Below, piece after piece: positions 1 to 7,414 of a DNA stretch of 18,152 bases; position 1 is the stretch's first letter, and each line of letters opens with the position of its first letter. Source of the DNA: an uncultured Opitutia bacterium (GTDB taxonomy: Bacteria > Verrucomicrobiota > Verrucomicrobiae > Opitutales > MB11C04); NCBI GenBank assembly GCA_913048545.1, contig CAJWWH010000026.1, positions 1-18,152 of the forward strand, given 5' to 3'. The notes beneath the pieces were generated by a model. That model was not told the origin of the DNA. It ran no database searches and saw only the letters and a list, made by a program, of their open reading frames with translations. Position numbers and translations under genes: made by a program.

Positions 1-245
1 TCGGAATGAGTTATATGTAAACCCTCTGTCTTGGCCATTAACCAATGGAGACCGACAATCTCAATGCCTGCTGACTTGGCGGCATTGACGCAGCGCTCGG
101 CATCACTTTCGTTTATTTCGAGAGGGTTTTCTTTGAGGGTGAATGGTGCAATCTCAACCCCTTGGTAGCCAATTTCAGCTATTTTGGAAAAGCCGTCTTC
201 GATTGATAGATCTTCAAGTACTTCGTTACATAGAGCGAATTTCAT
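1..245 (-). CDS. Sugar phosphate isomerase/epimerase, TIM barrel (N-terminal part, cut by left edge)
   Basis: I translated this from the complement, starting at the ATG at 245-243. It gives 81 codons without a stop up to the window edge, so the gene continues to the left. The visible N-terminus begins MKFALCNEVLED and contains GYQGVEIAPF around residues 27-36 and GIEIVGLHWLM around residues 60-70. These fit the first and later beta strands of the xylose-isomerase-like TIM barrel (AP endonuclease family 2 fold). Members usually isomerise or epimerise sugars or sugar acids using a metal; the metal ligands lie beyond the edge, so activity cannot be judged. There is no signal peptide, so it should be cytoplasmic. 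It starts 27 bp after the stop of the propeller/PmoA-like gene on the same strand, so the two are probably co-transcribed. That suggests a role in using a sugar derivative handled by the secreted proteins of the operon. The substrate is not predictable. Confidence 0.85.
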   Translation of the reverse strand, partial: MKFALCNEVLEDLSIEDGFSKIAEIGYQGVEIAPFTLKENPLEINESDAERCVNAAKSAGIEIVGLHWLMAKTEGLHITHS

Positions 246-272
246 AAATTTAATTGTAGGAGGATTAATACA

Positions 273-2705
273 TCACTTCTTCTTTTCCGAAAGGTAGTCT
301 TCCGGATAACCGGGGTGGGGGGGCATAATTGATGTGGGGTGTCCATCGTCTTTGGCATATTCGTTAAATCGCTGCCCGATTTTCGCGTCTTTGGCTGGGC
401 CGCTATGAAAAACAAAACGGTAGCGAAGTTTTAAACTCTGACCTCTTTTAATGGTGTGCTCTCCATTACCTCCAATTTTTGTTGGAGCGAATGGGTTGGC
501 CGATATGAGTCCGTAGTCACGAGCATGCCACCATGATTTATCTCCTTTTTTGACTATATTAGATGGATGACTAAGGAAGGCAATTCCAGCTTCTTTACCT
601 TCAATAGTGCCGTAGTAATGTACCCAGTCCGCCCGTTTCCCCCAGATGCTTTTACCTTCTACGCCCTCACTGTTGCGGGCCTTACCAAATACTTTATTAA
701 CTCCGTGCTTTGGACTTGGAGTAAGTCTTAAGTCAGGATGTGTCCGGATTCCCACAAATCCGTCTTTAAATTCTTCGAATACAATATCTTGATTGGTAGC
801 ATGCATATTTATTTCAAGATCCAAGTAACGGGAAGTTTTATCTCCACCAAATGTCAAAGTTCGGGTGTCAGCTCCAATGGTTTTTCCATCTCTATCTTTC
901 CAGGCGTTCAATGTCCTGATTAGTGCGCGATCTTCCCCGGATCTGGATTCGATTACTTTTAGGTGTTCGACCGTTCCGGCGTTTTTGTTTTGATTGTGCC
1001 AATAATTGGCTCCGTTCATTCCCTGGTGACCAATGAAAATTGCCCGGTGGTGTGGATGGTCTCTCGCTTCTCCGGGCGTACCGTCTTTGTGGGGATAATC
1101 ACGAAGCATACGAATTCCGCCCGGTCCTTGAACTGGCCATATGATTGGTTGGGATAGTTTATTAAAGTTATACCTCGAGAAAAATTCACCGGCAATGTAC
1201 ACATCTATTCCATCTTTGGATTGTTTGAGTTCAGCAGCAAATTTTGTTTCCGGTCTTTTCAATCGATTGAGCGTGTATTGAACTTGTGGATCACTCATTG
1301 ATTCTCCATTGCTTGAGAGTAATTTTGAACTAAAATCAATTTCAAAAATTCTGCCCGCTTCCAATCCTTCTAGCTCGATTTCAAAGGGCCCGGTTCCGGT
1401 TGAATTCAAGATTTTGTGTTCTTTCTTATTTTTCTCACTCGATCCATAGCGATAACCGTATTCATAGCAAAAACTGCGGACACTTATTTTTTCGGCCAGT
1501 TTGGCCGGATCCTGAACTGGCTTGGTGAACCAAAATTTAAACCCCCGTGTGGTCGCTTTGAAGTCTTTAACATGGAATGGTGTTTTTCCGTTGTAGGTAA
1601 TTCTTTGCAATCCCTCATCAGGCCTTTGCCATCCCCGGGCAGTGGAGGCATAGTAAATTGACTCGCCTTTTGCATCCATGGCAATCCGAACACCACCTGC
1701 GCGTAATTCCTTGGTATTTAGAAAAAGAGTGGACGCACCCTGCCAGGCACCGTCAATTTTTTCCATCATTATACGATTAATTCTCCGCCCGTTCTCGTCC
1801 GGTACAAGCATCTGACCATTGAAGGGGCCAAAGTTTTCGCTTTCGATGATAAAAGGTTCACCACATGAACTCATCGTTTTTCTGGTCAACTGAACGGAGG
1901 GTTGGTTGTGCAGATCATCAAGCATTTTACGGGGAAGAAAAATCGGTGTACCCAAGTTTTTCAGGTCAGGGTCCCAGACTAAGCTTGAAGGATGACCATT
2001 AAAGGAGCCGGGACGAACATTATAAATGGGTGACCCGCCTCGCCAGTCTCCCTGGTTATCACCACACCAGACTTCTCCGTCTGGCGAACGGGTGATTCCA
2101 TTGTGCATACGAAAGCCGCTGGCGAAGGGAGTCAGTTTCCCGTTTTTGTCGTAGTGAACGACCCAACCCCGTAAATGATTCGATGAAAAATTACGGCCCC
2201 GTCTACCTTCCTTTGAATAGTCACCTCGGGGTGTATGAAAAGTGGGACCATTGTGGGATGCGGTGCCCAACGCGATGTAATATCCTCCGTCACCGTCCCT
2301 ACAGATCGCGTTCGTTTCATGATAATTTCCACTTATTCCAAAATCGGTGGACAGGTTGTTGTAACGGTCTGCAACTCCGTCCTGATTGGTGTCAATGATC
2401 TCAGTCAATTCGGCCATTTGAGATACGAGAATATGACCGGGTGCGACAAGTACCATTCCCATCGGGTTATGAAGACCGGTGGCAAAAACTTTCCACTTGG
2501 TTGACTTTGGATCCTTACTTGGCTTGGTAACCACAACATCACCCCGTCGAAGGCAGGCATACAAGTTTCCGTCTTTGTCAAACGCTACACCTCCGATCTC
2601 TGGGGGCATGTCGTCTGGAAAGGCAATATTTTCAATGGTGTAACTTGAGACCGAAGCGAGCCCTGATGATAACAGGCAAAGAGAGAGAAGAAGAATAGTT
2701 TTCAT
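273..2705 (-). CDS. Secreted beta-propeller protein fused to a PmoA-like (DUF6807) domain
   Basis: This 810-residue protein starts with a clear signal peptide (MKTILLLSLCLLSSGLASVS), so it should be exported. Residues about 25-375 form a glucose/sorbosone-dehydrogenase-type propeller, with repeats such as GGVAFDKDGNLYACLRRGD (38-56), HNPMGM (79-84), IDTNQDGVAD (104-113) and HNGITRSPDGEVWCGDNQGD (201-220). A post-propeller region (about 380-480) contains YEYGYRYGS (414-422). Residues about 495-785 match the PmoA-like family DUF6807, with RDHPHHR (548-554) followed by GHQGMNG (559-565). The database name 'methane oxygenase PmoA' is misleading: this is a soluble beta-rich domain, unrelated to the membrane monooxygenase subunit. 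The reaction is unknown; the conserved histidine cluster suggests metal or ligand binding. The gene lies 19 bp after the cytochrome c gene and 27 bp before the epimerase gene. No Shine-Dalgarno sequence precedes the ATG. The domain calls are strong and the function is open. Confidence 0.88.
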   Translation of the reverse strand: MKTILLLSLCLLSSGLASVSSYTIENIAFPDDMPPEIGGVAFDKDGNLYACLRRGDVVVTKPSKDPKSTKWKVFATGLHNPMGMVLVAPGHILVSQMAELTEIIDTNQDGVADRYNNLSTDFGISGNYHETNAICRDGDGGYYIALGTASHNGPTFHTPRGDYSKEGRRGRNFSSNHLRGWVVHYDKNGKLTPFASGFRMHNGITRSPDGEVWCGDNQGDWRGGSPIYNVRPGSFNGHPSSLVWDPDLKNLGTPIFLPRKMLDDLHNQPSVQLTRKTMSSCGEPFIIESENFGPFNGQMLVPDENGRRINRIMMEKIDGAWQGASTLFLNTKELRAGGVRIAMDAKGESIYYASTARGWQRPDEGLQRITYNGKTPFHVKDFKATTRGFKFWFTKPVQDPAKLAEKISVRSFCYEYGYRYGSSEKNKKEHKILNSTGTGPFEIELEGLEAGRIFEIDFSSKLLSSNGESMSDPQVQYTLNRLKRPETKFAAELKQSKDGIDVYIAGEFFSRYNFNKLSQPIIWPVQGPGGIRMLRDYPHKDGTPGEARDHPHHRAIFIGHQGMNGANYWHNQNKNAGTVEHLKVIESRSGEDRALIRTLNAWKDRDGKTIGADTRTLTFGGDKTSRYLDLEINMHATNQDIVFEEFKDGFVGIRTHPDLRLTPSPKHGVNKVFGKARNSEGVEGKSIWGKRADWVHYYGTIEGKEAGIAFLSHPSNIVKKGDKSWWHARDYGLISANPFAPTKIGGNGEHTIKRGQSLKLRYRFVFHSGPAKDAKIGQRFNEYAKDDGHPTSIMPPHPGYPEDYLSEKKK

Positions 2706-2724
2706 GATTATTTAGGTCTGATGT

Positions 2725-3825
2725 TTACCGAACCGATTTGATGAACAGAACCAAGGAGTCATATTCCGCTTCCTGGAGTTTGTATGGTGGCATCATTCCA
2801 GTCAGGTACCCTTTAACAGTTTTGGCCATCGGTTTTTCAATTGATTCACGGATATAAGCTTCGTCCACAACGAGAGAGGAAGCTTTTAAAAATTCCCTTT
2901 TGGAACCGAAGGAATCTTTGAGCGTGGGACCGTGGTTTTTCCCGCCATCCAAAGAATGACAGGCAATACAACCCAGAGAGGTGTATAGTTTTTCCCCAAT
3001 TTCCGTAGTCGGTTTTTTTATCGGTTCTTTTTTCTCCTCGGATGAAAACCGCTCACCGGCGTTGGGTCGTATTACAATACTAAGTTTTCCCGCAGTTTTG
3101 TTTTTAACTTCGACCTGTGTGCTGGGTGAGGAAAATTCTAGAACCTCTTTATTTTTAGATGAGAAATCCAGTCTTAGAGTCTGTGTGGTTGGCCCGGGTT
3201 GTATCTTGATTGAAACTTTACTCGACCCCGCTTCAAATTCATAAACGGGCAAACGATCCGACCCGAGTGAATAACTGCTATATTTGGGTGGCCCTATATC
3301 GGAGATCGATTTTCCATTAATGGAAAGTGGATGCTTTCCCAATGCTTTGTAAAAAACAAAGCCATATAACCTTGGGACATAACCAAACCCTTTTCTTCTT
3401 CCGCTATCACGATCACCCCAGTAATTTTTCATATCAAGGAATCCATCAGTCCAGGCATAAAGCAGGCGGCATTCGGTAGTGTCCCAGACATATGAAAGAG
3501 GCTTGCCCAGGTTGACTGCAATGGCAGCAGGAATACCATCTATCGGTTGGTATTGCTTGGTTGTTTCTTTTCCGCTGCTAGGGCTGTATTTGGGAGAGGG
3601 GGCTCCTTTTGAATGGTTTGGTAATGCATCCATTTGGGGCAAGCCCAAAGTTGGTACAAAAGTTCGTAGAATAAGGGGGCGCCCTTCGCTTCCCAAGGGT
3701 TTTAAGTCGAAGGTTAAATAACCATTCTGGGCATAAGAACTTGTTGAGTTTTTTACTTGAGCATATGTTTTGCCAAAGGGGTGACTATACACAAGTAAAG
3801 CAATTAGGGATAAAGAAAATCTCAT
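2725..3825 (-). CDS. Secreted cytochrome c protein with DUF6797-like N-terminal module
   Basis: I prefer the ATG at 3825-3823 (366 aa) because it starts a good signal peptide, MRFSLSLIALLVYSHPFGKT, ending in TYA before Q. An in-frame ATG at 3897 would add 24 residues ahead of it and give 390 aa; the numbers below use that longer form. Residues 300-390 are a class I cytochrome c domain of the type found at the end of cytochrome oxidase subunit II: CIACH at 310-314 binds haem, and MM at 368-369 supplies the likely axial methionine, with VVDEAYIRESI (343-353) and KGY (362-364) as further family marks. Residues about 120-245 resemble the DUF6797-like region of the large azurin protein at the right end of the window, for example LLYAWTDGFLDM (145-156). 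The rest is unrecognised. The protein should carry electrons in the periplasm, and the 19-bp gap to the propeller/PmoA-like gene makes that protein the natural partner. Confidence 0.87.
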   Translation of the reverse strand: MRFSLSLIALLVYSHPFGKTYAQVKNSTSSYAQNGYLTFDLKPLGSEGRPLILRTFVPTLGLPQMDALPNHSKGAPSPKYSPSSGKETTKQYQPIDGIPAAIAVNLGKPLSYVWDTTECRLLYAWTDGFLDMKNYWGDRDSGRRKGFGYVPRLYGFVFYKALGKHPLSINGKSISDIGPPKYSSYSLGSDRLPVYEFEAGSSKVSIKIQPGPTTQTLRLDFSSKNKEVLEFSSPSTQVEVKNKTAGKLSIVIRPNAGERFSSEEKKEPIKKPTTEIGEKLYTSLGCIACHSLDGGKNHGPTLKDSFGSKREFLKASSLVVDEAYIRESIEKPMAKTVKGYLTGMMPPYKLQEAEYDSLVLFIKSVR

Positions 3826-3946
3826 AGTTGAAAATAGTTTCACAAAAATAGGATAATAATAAAATGACAAAAACCTAAAAAGTCTCTTTTTGATCATTAA
3901 TACAACCCGATTTTTGATGATTCTAAAATTTAAAGAACCACACTAA

Positions 3947-3966
3947 ATAGAAGATTATTCTTCTAT
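3947..3966 (-). terminator. Perfect 8-bp hairpin after the RDD gene
   Basis: Positions 3947-3954 (ATAGAAGA) pair fully with 3959-3966 (TCTTCTAT) across a TTAT loop. The hairpin lies 25 bp beyond the stop of the RDD-family gene on the minus strand and upstream of the cytochrome c gene. It is followed on that strand by TTTAG rather than a long T run, and the stem is AT-rich, so it would be a weak intrinsic terminator at best. It could instead be a processing site or a protein-binding palindrome between two units on the same strand. Confidence 0.4.
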
Positions 3967-3990
3967 CATGACTTTTATTCTACTATTCTG

Positions 3991-4464
3991 CTATACTCGG
4001 ATAACTTGAGTGCCGGCTAGTCGATCGTGAAGGCATCTTCGTTCTTTTCCAAAAATAAACAAAATATTAACTAGGCTGATTAACCCACCCGCTACAGGAA
4101 TTTGGCTAAACAATGAAAAAGTAAGGTATCTGAGTGAATAAAGTTTAATCAGCCCGAGATTATTTCCTTCCATATCCACAATCTTGATTTTCATTACCCT
4201 CTTGCCTATAGTTTGTCCATAATTAGCTAAAAAGGACCCATTAAGGATAAGGAATATACTTTGCCCGACTAGAAACATAATTAAGTTTTCTTTTAATGAG
4301 AGGGGTATTCCACTGGCCATTCTGGGCATAATTTCGTCCCAAAATCCTGTAATCATCGCAATACCGATAAGTGTCGGAATTATTATTATAGAATCTATTA
4401 TTACCGCACCTAAGCGAGATCCACGTCCAGCTAGTTCGTTCGTTTTTTGATTTATTTCGGTCAT
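3991..4464 (-). CDS. RDD family membrane protein
   Basis: This 157-residue protein has the hallmarks of the RDD family. There is an N-terminal GRGSRLGAVIID (13-24) with the conserved Arg and Asp, then membrane segments at about 18-40, 62-82 and 112-138. The central motif GQTIGKRVMKIKIVD (83-97) and the C-terminal RCLHDRLAGTQVI (143-155) are typical. The family sits in the inner membrane with no single known function; some members affect ion or small-molecule transport and stress tolerance. The ATG at 4464-4462 has no Shine-Dalgarno sequence, only an A-rich leader. The gene is more AT-rich than its neighbours. It points the same way as the cytochrome c operon but is separated from it by a hairpin and at least 93 bp, so it is probably a separate unit. 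Confidence 0.9.
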   Translation of the reverse strand: MTEINQKTNELAGRGSRLGAVIIDSIIIIPTLIGIAMITGFWDEIMPRMASGIPLSLKENLIMFLVGQSIFLILNGSFLANYGQTIGKRVMKIKIVDMEGNNLGLIKLYSLRYLTFSLFSQIPVAGGLISLVNILFIFGKERRCLHDRLAGTQVIRV

Positions 4465-4624
4465 TTTACTTTTTTATTAATTATGAATGGTGATAGTTAT
4501 GACCAATATATAAGAATTTGTTTTTTTGAACTATTACAACATGCATCAAATTTTATAATCTATGAATTGATGAAAAATGATTAATTGATTCGTCGGTTTA
4601 CTTAACTGCTGTTATTCATTGTGC
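4465..4624. promoter_or_regulatory. AT-rich divergent intergenic region
   Basis: This 160-bp stretch separates the RDD gene (leftward) from the small unknown gene (rightward) and should hold promoters for both. A perfect TATAAT is present on the plus strand at 4554-4559, about 65 bp before the rightward start, but no convincing -35 box lies 16-18 bp upstream of it. TTGAAC at 4527-4532 is 21-22 bp away, which is too far for a standard sigma-70 promoter. For the leftward gene I see only AT-rich sequence with no clear box pair. I found no RNA gene. Confidence 0.3.
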
Positions 4625-4816
4625 ATGAAATTAAAGCAGGGGCAGGTGTGGGTGAAAGGCAAAGACAGTTACCGGATTACTGAGTGGGCTAGAATGACGA
4701 TTCAATACAAGCACTCCCATAAAGCGAAATTTAAAGAATCGGATGTGATTGAAGTTTCAAAGAAGGAGTTTTGCCGACTGATTAAAGGAGCAGTTCTTGA
4801 AGAGACCGAAGATTGA
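4625..4816 (+). CDS. Small charged protein of unknown function
   Basis: The protein has 63 residues from the ATG at 4625; a TTG at 4619 would add two residues (M-C) and is less likely. It begins MKLKQGQVWVKGKDSYRITE, is rich in lysine and charged residues, and has no signal peptide, membrane segment or cysteine motif. The opening KQGQVW...YRI resembles a short beta-stranded fold such as an SH3-like barrel, but I do not recognise a family. Support for it being real comes from position: it fills the space between a divergent promoter region and purT, points the same way as purT, ends 46 bp before it, and has coding-like amino acid use. It may be the first gene of the purT operon. It could still be spurious. 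Confidence 0.6.
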   Translation: MKLKQGQVWVKGKDSYRITEWARMTIQYKHSHKAKFKESDVIEVSKKEFCRLIKGAVLEETED

Positions 4817-4862
4817 TTTTTTGGCTCGACCATGGAGGTGTCTGCTCTTGTAAAGTATTACG

Positions 4863-6050
4863 ATGTCAATTTCCATTGGAACTCCTTTTAAAAATTTAGC
4901 TAAAAAAATCCTTCTCTGCGGTGCTGGTGAGTTGGGAAAGGAGGTGGTGATCGAATTGCAACGGTATGGTGTTGAGGTCATTGCAGTCGATTCCTATGCC
5001 GACGCACCCGCAATGCAGGTTGCGGATAGGTGCCATATTATTTCCATGCTCGACGGACAGGAGCTTAAACGAGTGATCGAATTAGAGAAACCGGATTTAA
5101 TTGTGCCTGAAGTGGAGGCTATCGCTACGGATACTTTGGCTGAAATGGAAGCCACTGGTTCGGTCACGGTTATTCCAACAGCCCGTGCAACTCAGTTGAC
5201 CATGAACCGGGAGGGCATTCGCCGGCTTGCTGCAGAGGAACTTGGTTTGAAGACCTCTCCCTTTCTTTTCGCTTCAACCGGGGAGGAATTTCGGCAGGCT
5301 GTTGAAACGATTGGAATGCCCTGTGTGGTGAAGCCAATTATGAGTTCTTCAGGAAAGGGGCAAAGTACAATCCGTTCATCAGATCAGATTGAACAGGCCT
5401 GGAACTATGCTCAGGAGGGTGGTCGTTCCGGAGGGGGGAAGGTTATCGTGGAAGGCTTTGTGGAATTTGATTATGAGATCACGCAGTTAACCGTTCGGCA
5501 TGCTGCTGGAACATCCTTTTGTGATCCCATTGGTCATGTGCAAGTGGATGGAGATTACCGCGAATCCTGGCAACCTCACCCGATGTCAGAAGCAGCACAA
5601 TTGGAAGCGAAGCGTTATGCACAGGCCGTCACAGACGCCCTCGGAGGATACGGAGTATTTGGTGTTGAACTTTTTATCAAAGGGGAAGAGGTGCTTTTTA
5701 GTGAAGTTTCTCCACGGCCCCATGATACGGGAATGGTCACGATGATTTCTCAGGATCTTTCACAATTTGCACTGCACGCTCGGGCAATCCTTGGTTTACC
5801 CATCCCCGTTATTCGTCAGGTTGGTCCATCGGCTTCCAGTGTAATTTTAGTGGAGGGCGAATCGGAAAATGTTTCTTTTGGTAATTTAGATCAGGCTCTT
5901 CTTACCCCAGATACCCAGCTTCGCCTTTTTGGAAAACCCGAAGTTCATGGTCAAAGAAGAATGGGAGTGGCACTTGCCCGGGCAGATTCGATTCAAGACG
6001 CACGCGAAAAAGCGAATGAGGTGGTTTCCAAAGTGAATATTTCTTTATGA
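4863..6050 (+). CDS. purT: Formate-dependent phosphoribosylglycinamide formyltransferase (GAR transformylase 2)
   Basis: PurT makes formyl-GAR from GAR, formate and ATP in the third step of de novo purine synthesis, without needing formyl-tetrahydrofolate. The 395-residue length matches the E. coli enzyme (392). It is an ATP-grasp protein: the N-terminal Rossmann-like part has [12 protein letters not shown] (17-28), the ATP-binding loop has SSSGKGQS (161-168), VEG follows at 196-198, and the magnesium-binding glutamates are E269 in GVELF and E281 in [11 protein letters not shown], two residues off the E. coli numbering. It is cytoplasmic. Its stop codon overlaps the start of the MazG-like gene (ATGA at 6047-6050), which indicates translational coupling. 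A GGAGGT at 4834-4839 lies 23 bp before the ATG, too far for a normal ribosome binding site, and no in-frame start fits it better. Confidence 0.97.
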   Translation: MSISIGTPFKNLAKKILLCGAGELGKEVVIELQRYGVEVIAVDSYADAPAMQVADRCHIISMLDGQELKRVIELEKPDLIVPEVEAIATDTLAEMEATGSVTVIPTARATQLTMNREGIRRLAAEELGLKTSPFLFASTGEEFRQAVETIGMPCVVKPIMSSSGKGQSTIRSSDQIEQAWNYAQEGGRSGGGKVIVEGFVEFDYEITQLTVRHAAGTSFCDPIGHVQVDGDYRESWQPHPMSEAAQLEAKRYAQAVTDALGGYGVFGVELFIKGEEVLFSEVSPRPHDTGMVTMISQDLSQFALHARAILGLPIPVIRQVGPSASSVILVEGESENVSFGNLDQALLTPDTQLRLFGKPEVHGQRRMGVALARADSIQDAREKANEVVSKVNISL

Positions 6051-6385
6051 GCGATATTCAAGAGTTGATAGATTTACTTGTTCAGTTCAGGGATGAACGG
6101 GATTGGGGACAATTTCATGACTCAAAAAACCTTGCCCTTGCTCTTTCCATAGAGGCAGCTGAATTGAACGAGTTATTTCTTTGGAAAAAAGATTCTGATT
6201 CTAAGAATATTGACAGAGAGCGCTTAAAAGAGGAATTAGCTGATGTCTTTGCTTATGCCCTTATGTTGGCAGAAAGAAACGATCTTTCTGTTTCCGATAT
6301 TGTTAAACAGAAAATTCAAAAAAATGCCGAAAAATACCCGGTCGAAGAATGCAGGGGTTCTTCAGCAAAGTATAAGGAAACTTAA
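6047..6385 (+). CDS. MazG-like nucleotide pyrophosphohydrolase
   Basis: This 112-residue all-alpha protein belongs to the short MazG-like / dCTP-pyrophosphatase group. The metal-binding pattern is complete: EAAEL (36-40) gives E36 and E39, and EELADV (62-67) gives E63 and D66. The family's C-terminal basic patch is seen as KNAEKYP (92-98). Such enzymes split nucleoside triphosphates into monophosphate and pyrophosphate, often removing non-canonical or damaged nucleotides; the exact substrate here cannot be read off. It overlaps purT by four bases and is probably translated from the same mRNA, which fits a nucleotide-pool role. Its TAA stop (6383-6385) overlaps the stop of the convergent dehydrogenase gene within the palindrome TTAA. 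Confidence 0.92.
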   Translation: MSDIQELIDLLVQFRDERDWGQFHDSKNLALALSIEAAELNELFLWKKDSDSKNIDRERLKEELADVFAYALMLAERNDLSVSDIVKQKIQKNAEKYPVEECRGSSAKYKET

Positions 6386-7281
6386 CTCCCTGAACCCCGG
6401 CCCTTGAAGGTCAATTCAGCGATACCCGACTTATCAAGTTCGCCTAAGCCAAGTTCAACCATCTTTTGATATTGGGCAAGTGTGGCCTTCGCTAGGGGAA
6501 CTTGCACCCCGGCTTTTTCGGCCACTTCTATTGCAATACCGGAATCCTTGGCTGCATGATCCGATGAGAAATAACATTCATGATCGCGATCGAGCATGTC
6601 ATCCGCATCCGTTTCAAGTACGCGGGAATTCGCCCCAGTCTGGGAAAAAATTTCGCAAAGCATCTTTAGGTCGAGCCCTAGGGCATCGCCAATGCCCAAC
6701 CCTTCGGCCAGAGCAGCGGTGTTTATATTCATCACCATATTAACCAAAGCCTTTACCTGGGCAGCCCGGCCGGCTTCCCCCACAAAGCGTAGGTTTATAC
6801 TCAGGTCATCCAGCAAATCTTTCGCACTTTCGAAAACTTCTCGTTTTCCCCCAATCATTAGGTAAAGGGTTCCATCACGAGCCTGAGTGATACTCGATGC
6901 CATGCATCCTTCCAATGTTTGTGCATTCACCTCAGCCGCTTTTTGTTCCAGCTTAATATGCATTGCAGGCGAGAGTGTGGCACAGTTAATAAAAAGTTTA
7001 CCTGCTGCTTCTTTGAATAAATTGTCATCAGAGTCAAAAAAGATTGCTTCCATCGCTGCATCATTGGTCACGACTGTCAAAATGATATCAGATTTTGCCG
7101 TTACCTCGGCCAAAGTGCTTGCGTGATTACAACCTAATTCCTTAGCCAATGCCCCAGCAATATCTCGGTCCACATCATTTACACAACTGATCTGGTACCC
7201 TTTATCCTTTAAATTTCGGGCCATATTTGCACCCATTCGCCCAACCCCGACCAATCCGATTTTCTTCTCTTTTGAATTCAT
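6382..7281 (-). CDS. NAD(P)-binding beta-hydroxyacid dehydrogenase (3-hydroxyisobutyrate dehydrogenase-like)
   Basis: The 299-residue protein has the usual length and layout of the family. An N-terminal Rossmann fold begins GLVGVGRMGANMARNL (9-24), matching the GxGxMGxxMAxNL signature. The all-alpha C-terminal domain carries KALVN (177-181), with the catalytic Lys and Asn, and KDSGIA (245-250). These enzymes oxidise 3-hydroxyacids or reduce semialdehydes such as tartronate semialdehyde. The substrate loop is odd: where the family normally has D-A-P-V-S-G-G, this protein has EGCMASS (124-130), so it may act on a different substrate or be an imine-reductase-like relative. N36-D37 after the second strand leaves NAD or NADP preference unclear. 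It is cytoplasmic and transcribed alone; the ATG at 7281-7279 faces a 133-bp divergent region. Confidence 0.92.
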   Translation of the reverse strand: MNSKEKKIGLVGVGRMGANMARNLKDKGYQISCVNDVDRDIAGALAKELGCNHASTLAEVTAKSDIILTVVTNDAAMEAIFFDSDDNLFKEAAGKLFINCATLSPAMHIKLEQKAAEVNAQTLEGCMASSITQARDGTLYLMIGGKREVFESAKDLLDDLSINLRFVGEAGRAAQVKALVNMVMNINTAALAEGLGIGDALGLDLKMLCEIFSQTGANSRVLETDADDMLDRDHECYFSSDHAAKDSGIAIEVAEKAGVQVPLAKATLAQYQKMVELGLGELDKSGIAELTFKGRGSGS

Positions 7282-7414
7282 AAATATTCGTTTTTGTAAA
7301 ATTAATTAAAACTTCTCATTGAATGCCTACTCTTTTTGCCTAAGTCGAATAAAATTCTTTTTTGCTAGATTATTGTAAATACAGATCGTTGTTAATTCAA
7401 GGAATGGATTGGCA
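7282..7414. promoter_or_regulatory. Divergent intergenic region between dehydrogenase and hydrolase genes
   Basis: This 133-bp AT-rich stretch must hold the promoters for both neighbouring genes. No pair of -35 and -10 boxes with good spacing stands out on either strand. An AAGGA at 7399-7403 lies 11 bp before the ATG at 7415 and is one of the few Shine-Dalgarno-like sequences in the window. I see no RNA gene. Confidence 0.3.

Noticed and set aside
273..2705. Methane monooxygenase subunit suggested by the name PmoA
   Set aside because: The domain is a soluble, exported, histidine-rich family (DUF6807); there are no membrane helices or PmoB/PmoC neighbours.
4483..4584. A 33-codon reading frame between the RDD gene and the small protein gene
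   Set aside because: It lies in AT-rich promoter DNA, has no ribosome binding site and overlaps the candidate -10 box.
4834..4839. GGAGGT as the ribosome binding site of purT
   Set aside because: It is 23 bp before the ATG, and the only closer in-frame alternative start (TTG at 4848) is followed at once by a stop codon.
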